The notes under the pieces: model-generated
What the model saw: the letters and a program-made list of their open reading frames with translations, nothing else
The model's database searches: none
Told to the model about the DNA's origin: nothing
Position numbers and translations under genes: made by a program
Part shown: one piece after another, positions 34,861-41,592 of the stretch
How the letters are laid out: each line of letters begins with the position of its first letter
Numbering within the stretch: position 1 is the first letter of the stretch
Source of the DNA: Collinsella sp. TF05-9AC
GTDB taxonomy: Bacteria > Actinomycetota > Coriobacteriia > Coriobacteriales > Coriobacteriaceae
NCBI RefSeq assembly: GCF_003438495.1
Contig: NZ_QSSH01000022.1
Span: 1-41,592 of the forward strand
Length of the DNA stretch: 41,592 bases
Reading direction: 5' to 3'

Positions 34861-36132
34861 GTGAACACGAGCGCCTTCTATGACGTCCTGGTAATCGGCG
34901 GCGGGGCTTCAGGCCTCGCCGCCGCCATTACGGCCGCACGTGCTGGCAAAAGCGTCTGCATCGTTGAGCGCGATGTCGCCTGCGGCCTAAAGCTCCTTGC
35001 GACCGGTAACGGCCGCTGCAACCTCTCCAACGAATCGATTGATCCTCAGCAGTATAACCACCCCGCATTCGTCGAATCTGTCATGGGCCCCCAACCCGAA
35101 CAAGAGCTTATGGGTTTCTTCTCCTCGCTGGGCATCATGACAACCTCCGAGGAAGGCCGGCTATACCCGCGCTCCCTTCGCGCAGAATCGGTGCGCGACG
35201 CGCTTCTCAACGTTTGCGACCGCCTAGGTATTACCTTAATCTGCGGAGCCAACGTTGCCTCGGCGCACAAAGCTTCCGAAGGCTGGACACTCCAAATAGA
35301 CCGTCCAGCGCGGGCGCTCAAGGCAAAAAAGCACGACGACCGAAAAACGGAGCTCCGCTCGCTTCGGAAAGCGCTCGCCGATGTCCCTCGCAAGAACGAG
35401 GCCCTGGAGGCACATGCCGTAATTATCGCCACGGGTGGCAACCCCACCGGTATCGCCGATACGTTTAGCCTCCCCCTCACTTCGCTGCGCCCCATCCTCT
35501 GCCCCGTATCGGCAACGGTCGTCGGCGATCGGGCGGCACTCAAGACGTTGGACGGCCTGCGCGTCCGCGCCCGCTTGACGCTCGCCCGCAATCATAATGA
35601 GCTCTGGCACGAAGACGGTGAAGTCCTGTTTCGAGCCTTCGGCATCTCGGGCGTCGCTGTCTTCAACCTCTCCCGTCGTATCCAGCGCGGTGATACGATC
35701 CTGCTCGACATTTTCCCCGACCTCTCCAAAGACGAGCTGCTCGATATGCTCAACCGGCGCGTTGAGCTGCTCGGCGGCTTTTCGCCCCGCGATCTCCGTT
35801 GGCTCGACGGCATGCTCGCCCCGCAACTCTCCCGCGTCGTCTGCACGGCGTTCGAGCAGTGCCATCCAGGCTCCAACGATGTCATCCACCTGGTCTCGAT
35901 CCTCAAGCACTTTAAGTTGCTCGTTGAGGGAACAGCCGAGGAGCGCTCGGCACAGGTCACGCGTGGTGGCGTATCTGTCGAGAGTATCTCAACACCCAGT
36001 CTACGCGCGCGCAGCGTTGTCGACGCCCCGCTTTACGTCTGCGGCGAAGCGCTCGACATCGACGCCGATTGCGGAGGCTTTAACCTTGCGTGGGCATGGC
36101 TCTCGGGCATTCGCGCTGCAAGCAGCCTGTAG
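34861..36132 (+). CDS. HI0933/BaiN-family FAD-dependent oxidoreductase
   Basis: Flavoprotein of 423 residues with an N-terminal Rossmann FAD site (VIGGGASGLAAAITAAR) and the family signature GNGRCNLSN near residue 55. The central HI0933-like domain and the C-terminal GEALDIDADCGGFNLAWAW segment are also present. It starts with GTG directly at the mrp stop, so it is probably coupled to mrp. The family is mostly uncharacterised. One clostridial member, BaiN, was reported to reduce bile-acid intermediates, but family membership alone does not support that role here. Partnership with the iron-sulfur carrier is a context-based guess. Confidence 0.88.
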   Translation: MNTSAFYDVLVIGGGASGLAAAITAARAGKSVCIVERDVACGLKLLATGNGRCNLSNESIDPQQYNHPAFVESVMGPQPEQELMGFFSSLGIMTTSEEGRLYPRSLRAESVRDALLNVCDRLGITLICGANVASAHKASEGWTLQIDRPARALKAKKHDDRKTELRSLRKALADVPRKNEALEAHAVIIATGGNPTGIADTFSLPLTSLRPILCPVSATVVGDRAALKTLDGLRVRARLTLARNHNELWHEDGEVLFRAFGISGVAVFNLSRRIQRGDTILLDIFPDLSKDELLDMLNRRVELLGGFSPRDLRWLDGMLAPQLSRVVCTAFEQCHPGSNDVIHLVSILKHFKLLVEGTAEERSAQVTRGGVSVESISTPSLRARSVVDAPLYVCGEALDIDADCGGFNLAWAWLSGIRAASSL

Positions 36133-36142
36133 CCGCGCAGTC

Positions 36143-36194
36143 TATAATCAAAAACGCATTCGGGCCGTCTGGGATACCGGACGGCCTCTTTCTT
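36143..36194 (+). promoter_or_regulatory. TATAAT box followed by terminator-like leader hairpin
   Basis: A perfect -10 (36143-36148, no clear -35) is followed by a stem of 10 pairs with a gata loop (36163-36186, one G-T pair) and TCTTTCTT. The next gene's ribosome site begins only 7 bases later. The hairpin either ends the mrp operon or acts as an attenuator in the leader of the next gene. Confidence 0.6.
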
Positions 36195-36212
36195 GCCTCT
36201 AAGGAGACCTCG

Positions 36213-37853
36213 ATGATCGAAATCACCCAAGTCAACGCTTCGCTCGATGAAGCCGGCGATGAAAATGCCTGCCTCATTGTTGGCAAGCGAGTCGCCAAGC
36301 GCGTCCTACGTTGCAAAGACTCCGAGATCAAGTCCATCGAGCTCCACCGCAAGTCAATCGACGCTCGCAAAAAACGAGACGTCCATTTTATCCTGAGCTT
36401 TCGTGTTGAGCTGACCAGTCCCCACCTCGAGCGAGAAGCGGTCGACAGCGTTTCCGAACGTGACCGCTCGCTCGTACGCGCGATAGAAGACGATGAGCCT
36501 TCATTCCCCTCCCCCATTTCCGACGCATCCAAAGAGCGCCCCGTCGTTGTCGGCGCCGGATGCGCCGGCCTTTTCGCTGCGCTCACGCTCGCCGAAGCAG
36601 GTCTTAAGCCCTTGCTTATCGAGCGCGGCGACCCGGCATTTCGCCGCTCGCAGGCGATCGACCTCTTTCTAAAGGAGCGCATCCTCGACCCCGAGAGCAA
36701 TATTCAGTTTGGTCTGGGCGGCGCGGGGACCTTCTCGGACGGCAAGCTCAATACGGGAACAAAAAATCCCGCCCATCGCCTTATCCTCGAAACCTTCGTC
36801 GAGGCGGGTGCGCCCCGCGATATTCTGTGGGATGCCAAGCCGCACATTGGCTCCGACATCCTTCCCAAGGTTGTCACCGCTATATCCCAGCGCACCGAGC
36901 AGCTCGGAGGTGTCGTCCGTTATCGAACGAAGCTCGTCGACATTCGCACCGACGCGTCTGGCGCCATCACCGGTATCGATGTCCAATCGTCCCAAGACGC
37001 CGCTTACGAGCCAATCGAAACAAAGCACCTCATCCTCGCCTGTGGGCATTCTGCTCGCGATATTTTTGAGCTCCTTAAGGACCACAACGTGGCCCTCGCA
37101 CAAAAGACCTTTGCCATGGGCGTTCGCATCGAGCATCCGCAGTGCGACATCGACCGAGCCCAATATGGAGCCTTGGCGGGACATCCTGCCCTCGGAGCAG
37201 CCCCCTACAAGCTCGTCGCCCATCTTCCCAACGGCCGCAGCGTGTTCTCGTTTTGCATGTGCCCCGGCGGGCAGGTTGTCGCCGCCTCTTCCGAGCAGGG
37301 CCACCTGTGCGTCAACGGCGCCAGCCTCAATGCCCGCGACGGACGCAACGCAAACGCCGCCCTGCTCGTTAACGTCACGCCTGAGGACCTTCCCAACGAT
37401 GACCCGCTCGCCGGCATCGAGCTCCAGCGCGCCTGCGAGGCGGCCGCCTATCGCCTGGGCGGTTCCAACTGGAACGCACCGGCACAACTCGTCGGAGATT
37501 TCCTCGCAGGACGCGCCAGCAAGGCGCCCGGAAAGGTAAAGCCCACCTATCCGCTCGGTGTGACCTGGACGACAATTGACGAAGCCCTGCCGCAGCATAT
37601 CGTCGAGTCGCTCCGCCTGGGACTTCCCCTACTCGGAAAAAAGCTACGAGGCTACGACCGTCCCGATGCCGTTCTTACCGGCGTGGAGACTCGTTCGAGC
37701 TCACCGGTCACTGTCACCCGAGACCGAACGTGCCATGCCGTGTCGACCCCGGGCCTCTACCCTTGTGGTGAGGGAGCTGGATATGCCGGCGGCATCATGA
37801 GCGCGGCCACCGACGGCATCCGTTGTGCCGAAGCCCTGATCGCGGACCTCTAA
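36213..37853 (+). CDS. COG2509-like FAD-dependent dehydrogenase
   Basis: Predicted flavoprotein of 546 residues. The start at 36213 has AAGGAG 6 bases upstream. A roughly 95-residue N-terminal domain (KSIDARKKRDVHFILSFRVE) precedes the FAD site VVGAGCAGLFAALTLAEAG. The family motif FGLGGAGTFSDGKLNTG follows, and the C-terminus GEGAGYAGGIMSAATDGIR contacts FAD. No reaction is established for this family, to my knowledge. It follows another flavoprotein and an iron-sulfur carrier on the same strand, though a hairpin separates it from them. Confidence 0.88.
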   Translation: MIEITQVNASLDEAGDENACLIVGKRVAKRVLRCKDSEIKSIELHRKSIDARKKRDVHFILSFRVELTSPHLEREAVDSVSERDRSLVRAIEDDEPSFPSPISDASKERPVVVGAGCAGLFAALTLAEAGLKPLLIERGDPAFRRSQAIDLFLKERILDPESNIQFGLGGAGTFSDGKLNTGTKNPAHRLILETFVEAGAPRDILWDAKPHIGSDILPKVVTAISQRTEQLGGVVRYRTKLVDIRTDASGAITGIDVQSSQDAAYEPIETKHLILACGHSARDIFELLKDHNVALAQKTFAMGVRIEHPQCDIDRAQYGALAGHPALGAAPYKLVAHLPNGRSVFSFCMCPGGQVVAASSEQGHLCVNGASLNARDGRNANAALLVNVTPEDLPNDDPLAGIELQRACEAAAYRLGGSNWNAPAQLVGDFLAGRASKAPGKVKPTYPLGVTWTTIDEALPQHIVESLRLGLPLLGKKLRGYDRPDAVLTGVETRSSSPVTVTRDRTCHAVSTPGLYPCGEGAGYAGGIMSAATDGIRCAEALIADL

Positions 37854-37879
37854 CGCACGAATTCCAGCGCGCAAAAGAC

Positions 37880-37915
37880 ACAGGCCCCGAGCTCCACAGG
37901 GAACTCGGGGCCTGT
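37880..37915. terminator. Bidirectional terminator between convergent genes
   Basis: Arms of 12 bases (acaggccccgag and its complement) with a short extension close on a small loop between the stop codons of the flavoprotein gene (plus) and uvrB (minus), which are only 65 bases apart. It can serve both. Confidence 0.8.
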
Positions 37916-37918
37916 TCG

Positions 37919-40159
37919 CTATTTCTTAAACCGTGCACCCTGGCGTTTTCTGCCCGATGCGAACGTGGAACCCTTGCGGGCCTGCGAGCGTAAGCGCTCG
38001 ATCGTCTCGTCCTCAGACGCACCCTCGAGCATCGCCCGAATCTGAACGACGGCATCGCGCAGGCGCGCCGCCTCCTCAAAGTCCATAGCGGCAGAAGCGT
38101 TACGCATATCCTCTTCCATGGTTTCGACGATCCGCACAAGCTCGTCATGCGGCAGTTCTTCCAACTGCTCCGCAAGTGTCTGCTCGGGCGCCACCGTTTC
38201 CGGCACACCGCCCTCGCCCGACTCATCGGGCGTATAGAATGCGCCATGGCCAAGAGAGTCGCCCTTCGAGCGTCCCTTGGAGCCCACAGTTTTTTCGGCC
38301 TCGGCAATAAAACTTGAGATGTCGTTGATGGCCTTGCGCACTGTCTTGGGCACAATGCCATGTTCTTCGTTATATGCCATCTGAATCTCGCGACGGCGCT
38401 GCGTCTCCTCGATGGCCTCTTTCATCGAATCGGTCACAACGTCTGCATACATGATGACTTCACCATCGGCGTTACGGGCCGCACGGCCAATCGTCTGAAT
38501 CAGCGAACGGCGGTTGCGCAAGAAGCCTTCCTTATCGGCATCGAGAATTGCCACCAGTGAGACCTCGGGGAGATCCAAGCCCTCGCGAAGCAGGTTGATG
38601 CCAACGAGAACATCGATCTTGCCCTCGCGCAGCGTTCGCAGGATCTCGACACGGTCCATTGTCGCCGTATCAGAGTGCATGTAATTGACCTTAATGCCTG
38701 CGTCGAGCAGATGGTCGGTCAGGTCCTCGGCCATGCGCTTGGTCAACGTGGTCACCAGCACGCGCTCCTTGCGGGCAACGCGCTCGCGAATCTCGTCCTC
38801 AAGATCGTCAATCTGGCCGCGAACTGGACGCACGTCAATCTTGGGGTCGAGCAGGCCAGTCGGACGAATAATCTGCTCCACATCGTTTTGGCTCACCCGC
38901 AGCTCGTAGTCGCCCGGCGTGGCCGAAACATAGATAAACTGGGGTATCCTTGCCTCAAACTCATCGAAACGAAGCGGGCGGTTATCGAGCGCCGAGGGCA
39001 GGCGAAAACCGTGTTCCACCAGCGTCACCTTACGCGAGCGGTCACCTTCGTGCATGCCGCGAATCTGCGGCACCGTCACATGGCTCTCATCGATGATGCA
39101 GAGCATATCCTTGGGAAAGTAATCGATTAGGGTAAACGGCGGCTCACCCGGCTTGCGACCGTCCAGATGACGCGAGTAGTTCTCGATGCCGTTGCAAAAG
39201 CCCATCGTCTCGAGCATCTCAAGATCATAATCGGTGCGCTGCTGCAGACGCTGCGCCTCGAGCAACTTGTCGGTCGCCTTGAGCTCCGCCACGCGCTTCT
39301 CGCACTCTTCGCTGATCGATTTCAGAGCCGCCTTGACCTTCGGCTTCTCGGTCACGTAGTGCGATGCCGGCCATACAGGGATGGCCTCGTACTCACGAAG
39401 CATCTCACCGGTGACCTCATCGATCTCGGCAATCAGCTCGACCTCGTCGCCAAAGAACTCAAACCGCAACGGATGCTCGGCATAAGGCGGATACACGTCG
39501 ACAACATCGCCGCGCACGCGGAACGTGCCGCGTGCCAGGTCATAGTCATTGCGATCATATTGAATGTCGATAAGTGCATGGATAAAGTCATCGCGCTCGA
39601 GCGGCACCTTCTTGTCGACGTTTGGAGCCAGACCTGCATAGTCCTCAGGAGAGCCAATGCCATAGATACACGAGACCGATGCGACAACGATCACATCGCG
39701 TCGAGAGAGCAGCGATGCGGTCGCCTGATGTCGCAGCATCTCAACCTCTTCGTTAATCGAGGAGTCTTTCTCGATATATGTATCGCTTTGCGGCACATAC
39801 GCCTCGGGCTGATAGTAGTCGTAGTACGAGACGAAGTAGACCACAGCGTTGTTGGGAAAGAACTCTTTGAGCTCGCTCGCAAGCTGAGCGGCGAGCGTTT
39901 TATTCGGAGCCATGACCAGCGTCGGCTTTCCCAGGGCCTCAATAGTCTTTGCCATCGTGAAGGTCTTGCCCGAACCAGTCACGCCCAGCAAAACCTGATA
40001 GCGGTCTCCGTCCCTCACGCCCCGCACAAGTGACTCAATGGCCTTAGGCTGGGAACCAGCGGGCTCGTATGGAGACACGACCTTAAACGGCACATCAGCG
40101 CCCTCAACGCCAAAGCGCTTAAGTTCACCACCAACGCGTTCTACTTCAAATTCCGCCAT
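37919..40159 (-). CDS. uvrB: Excinuclease ABC subunit B
   Basis: Helicase-like subunit that verifies damage and recruits UvrC. The start at 40159 (MAEFEVERV) is set by AGGAG 6 bases upstream, giving 746 residues, slightly longer than the usual 660-700. Seen are Walker A GVTGSGKT, the beta-hairpin region [15 protein letters not shown], the DEAD-type segment IIDESHVT, the helicase motif QTIGRAARN and a C-terminal UVR domain ([13 protein letters not shown]) for UvrC. An insertion of about 50 residues lies between helicase and UVR domains ([18 protein letters not shown] to EQTLAEQ). A -10-like TATACT lies at 40185-40190. Confidence 0.96.
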   Translation of the reverse strand: MAEFEVERVGGELKRFGVEGADVPFKVVSPYEPAGSQPKAIESLVRGVRDGDRYQVLLGVTGSGKTFTMAKTIEALGKPTLVMAPNKTLAAQLASELKEFFPNNAVVYFVSYYDYYQPEAYVPQSDTYIEKDSSINEEVEMLRHQATASLLSRRDVIVVASVSCIYGIGSPEDYAGLAPNVDKKVPLERDDFIHALIDIQYDRNDYDLARGTFRVRGDVVDVYPPYAEHPLRFEFFGDEVELIAEIDEVTGEMLREYEAIPVWPASHYVTEKPKVKAALKSISEECEKRVAELKATDKLLEAQRLQQRTDYDLEMLETMGFCNGIENYSRHLDGRKPGEPPFTLIDYFPKDMLCIIDESHVTVPQIRGMHEGDRSRKVTLVEHGFRLPSALDNRPLRFDEFEARIPQFIYVSATPGDYELRVSQNDVEQIIRPTGLLDPKIDVRPVRGQIDDLEDEIRERVARKERVLVTTLTKRMAEDLTDHLLDAGIKVNYMHSDTATMDRVEILRTLREGKIDVLVGINLLREGLDLPEVSLVAILDADKEGFLRNRRSLIQTIGRAARNADGEVIMYADVVTDSMKEAIEETQRRREIQMAYNEEHGIVPKTVRKAINDISSFIAEAEKTVGSKGRSKGDSLGHGAFYTPDESGEGGVPETVAPEQTLAEQLEELPHDELVRIVETMEEDMRNASAAMDFEEAARLRDAVVQIRAMLEGASEDETIERLRSQARKGSTFASGRKRQGARFKK

Positions 40160-40210
40160 GGATACTCCTAACTCGTACATCTGCAGTATACGCAGGCGGT
40201 GGGCTTAGTC

Positions 40211-40792
40211 CTATACGAACCGATCGGGATAGAGAGTCTTATATCGAACCCAGGCATTATTGACGCGAATCAGATAAGCCTGAGTTTCAGGGAAGGTAAT
40301 CGCATTATGGAGTGACGTGTTCTGCTGCGCCCATCCGTCGACATTGCCCATACCGGCGTTATAGGCGGCGATGGCACTATCCGTCGACCCGTTGAAATAG
40401 GCGAGAAGATACGAGAGGTATGCGCAGCCAAACTCGATATTCGTAGCCGGATCGTTAAGATTGTCGACCGAATACTCCCCTCCGTCGACAAGGCCCTTGG
40501 CGATCATGTCCTGGGCAGTCTCGGGCATCAGCTGCATCAATCCCTGAGCACCCTGATTCGACTCGGCCTCGGGATCCCAATTCGATTCCGACTTAATGAC
40601 AGCGCACACCAGATACGGATCCAGATTATGCGAAATACTGGATTGCTTTACATACGCCTCGTAGTCAATCGGATACAGCGGCTTAAAGAAAGCGGCAGGA
40701 GCACACGAGTAGACGAGCGAAATAAGGCCGAAGACGAACACAACGGCAAGTGGCGCCACGCGATACCACGTAAAGAAACGTGCCTTAGGCAT
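40211..40792 (-). CDS. Membrane-anchored lytic transglycosylase (SLT, GH23 type)
   Basis: Cleaves peptidoglycan glycan strands to anhydro products at the outer face of the membrane. The 193-residue protein has a single N-terminal membrane helix (about 11-29). The SLT domain carries catalytic E69 in SESNWDP, GAQGLMQLMP at 81-90 and AYNAGMGNVDGW near 143. It overlaps the end of coaE by eight bases (ATGCCTAA), so the two are cotranslated. The pairing with coaE is probably an operon convenience and not functional. Confidence 0.92.
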   Translation of the reverse strand: MPKARFFTWYRVAPLAVVFVFGLISLVYSCAPAAFFKPLYPIDYEAYVKQSSISHNLDPYLVCAVIKSESNWDPEAESNQGAQGLMQLMPETAQDMIAKGLVDGGEYSVDNLNDPATNIEFGCAYLSYLLAYFNGSTDSAIAAYNAGMGNVDGWAQQNTSLHNAITFPETQAYLIRVNNAWVRYKTLYPDRFV

Positions 40793-41426
40793 CGGCCTCC
40801 TCCTTATCCGGAGTATCTATAAACCCGTGGCATGCAAGCCATGAGTCAAGCTGCTCAAAGAGCGAATTATCGGCTGCCGAATTATCAATCACCGTTGTAG
40901 CGAGATTGCACAGCGCAGACTCATCGGGCTGGCAAGCAGAACGGGCATCGAAATCAGATGGCTCCATGCCACGTTGAATAGCGCGCTCGCGACGAACTGA
41001 CAAAGGGGCGCTAATGACCAGAATTTCATCAGCCAAGCCAAATGCATCCTCAAAACCAGTCGGAGCTGAAACCTCGACCACCGCAAAGGGATAACGGGGA
41101 GATGAAACCGTACAACAAACCGGATCGAGAATCCTAAGCGAAAGCTGTTCAATCAGAACGGGATGCACGATGCCATTGAGCCGTGCGACCGAATCAGGAG
41201 AAGCGAAAGCTCGAGAAGCGAGGATACTGCGGCGAATGCCGCCTTCCTCATCCAAAATGTCCCAACCGAATTCATCCGCGAGAGCATTGACGATATCAGA
41301 GCCCGGCACATACAGCGATTTTGCAAGCTCATCCAGATCGATAAGCATAGCGCCACGAGATTCGAAATAGCGGCAGGCAGTCGACTTACCCGAAGCAATA
41401 TTGCCCAAGACAAATACGGTAAACAT
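40785..41426 (-). CDS. coaE: Dephospho-CoA kinase
   Basis: Phosphorylates dephospho-CoA in the last step of coenzyme A synthesis. The ATG at 41426 with GGGAGG 5 bases upstream is preferred over the adjacent TTG, giving 213 residues. The P-loop is GNIASGKST (residues 8-16), followed by the conserved LIDLDELAKSLY region and HPVLIEQL near residue 90. Some CoaE motifs are drifted (Asn in the P-loop; usual AD is LD), so activity is likely but less certain than the family call. First gene of the coaE-transglycosylase pair. Confidence 0.88.
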   Translation of the reverse strand: MFTVFVLGNIASGKSTACRYFESRGAMLIDLDELAKSLYVPGSDIVNALADEFGWDILDEEGGIRRSILASRAFASPDSVARLNGIVHPVLIEQLSLRILDPVCCTVSSPRYPFAVVEVSAPTGFEDAFGLADEILVISAPLSVRRERAIQRGMEPSDFDARSACQPDESALCNLATTVIDNSAADNSLFEQLDSWLACHGFIDTPDKEEADA

Positions 41427-41552
41427 CAAGCCCTCCCTAACGCCAATGCGAGTAATTATCGCTCAAATAAACTAGATGGACTCAAAAAACAGCCAAACAG
41501 TAAGAGCGCATACGGGGAAGCTAGGTCCCAAAGCACAACATGTATATAACGC

Positions 41553-41581
41553 AAAAAGGGGGAGGCCGCGAGGCCTCCCCC
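41553..41581 (-). terminator. Terminator of the gene upstream of coaE (outside window)
   Basis: Perfect 10-base arms gggggaggcc/ggcctccccc close on gcga. TTTTT follows on the minus strand. It must end a minus-strand transcript coming from beyond the window. coaE then needs its own promoter in 41427-41550, where a weak TTGAGT-19-GATAAT is visible. Confidence 0.88.
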
Positions 41582-41592
41582 TTCTAAGTTCA

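Noticed and set aside
34861..36132. Bile-acid reductase (BaiN) as a firm call
   Set aside because: Only family-level resemblance is visible, no bai genes are nearby, and the family is broad.
1..41592. CRISPR arrays, tRNA or rRNA genes, insertion sequences and prophage genes
   Set aside because: No regularly spaced repeats, tRNA-like clover sequences, transposases or phage proteins were recognised on either strand.

Overview
The window looks like chromosomal DNA of a GC-rich, gut-type actinobacterium, most likely the Coriobacteriia (Collinsella or a close relative). This rests on the GC-rich third-position codon bias, on the rapZ-whiA-gap-pgk-tpiA block next to uvrC/uvrA/uvrB/coaE (an arrangement known from Actinomycetota), and on the host-glycan catabolism. 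The placement is inferred by eye without a search. Genes cover nearly all of the sequence. Positions 116-31537 and 37919-41426 are read on the minus strand; 31731-37853 is the only plus-strand block.

Region 1 (1-6326) is a five-gene oligopeptide ABC importer, oppA-B-C-D-F, closed by a strong terminator at 16-60. A hairpin follows oppA, as is usual where the binding protein is made in excess. Region 2 (6352-13477) holds secG, then gpmI-tpiA-pgk (transcribed pgk first), gap, whiA and rapZ. Terminators separate secG, the pgk-tpiA-gpmI operon and gap into transcription units. yvcK, which usually lies between rapZ and whiA, is missing here: those two genes are 6 bases apart.

Region 3 (13597-24026) is the accessory part. 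It is a nine-gene minus-strand operon read as binding protein, permease, permease-ATPase fusion, ATPase, two CE7-type esterase paralogues, DapA/NanA-family lyase, ROK kinase and NanE epimerase. The last three genes are the standard route from N-acetylneuraminate through ManNAc and ManNAc-6-P to GlcNAc-6-P. The transporter layout fits the Dpp-like (Sat-type) sialic-acid importers. One esterase keeps the Ser-Asp-His triad; its immediate neighbour has lost the nucleophile serine. Several operon junctions carry conspicuous hairpins, two of them imperfect palindromes about 100 bases long. A 365-base, dyad-rich region lies upstream (24027-24391). The operon sits between uvrC and rapZ, genes that are neighbours in many actinobacteria, so it looks like an insertion into a conserved block.

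Region 4 (24392-41426) is housekeeping. It contains uvrC, murJ and a ybaK-type deacylase; uvrA with a candidate LexA box; a divergent LTA-synthase-like membrane sulfatase; mrp with an HI0933-family flavoprotein; a COG2509-like flavoprotein; then uvrB, a membrane-anchored lytic transglycosylase and coaE. All three UvrABC excision-repair genes therefore lie within 16 kb. No tRNA, rRNA, CRISPR array, transposase, integrase or prophage gene was seen.
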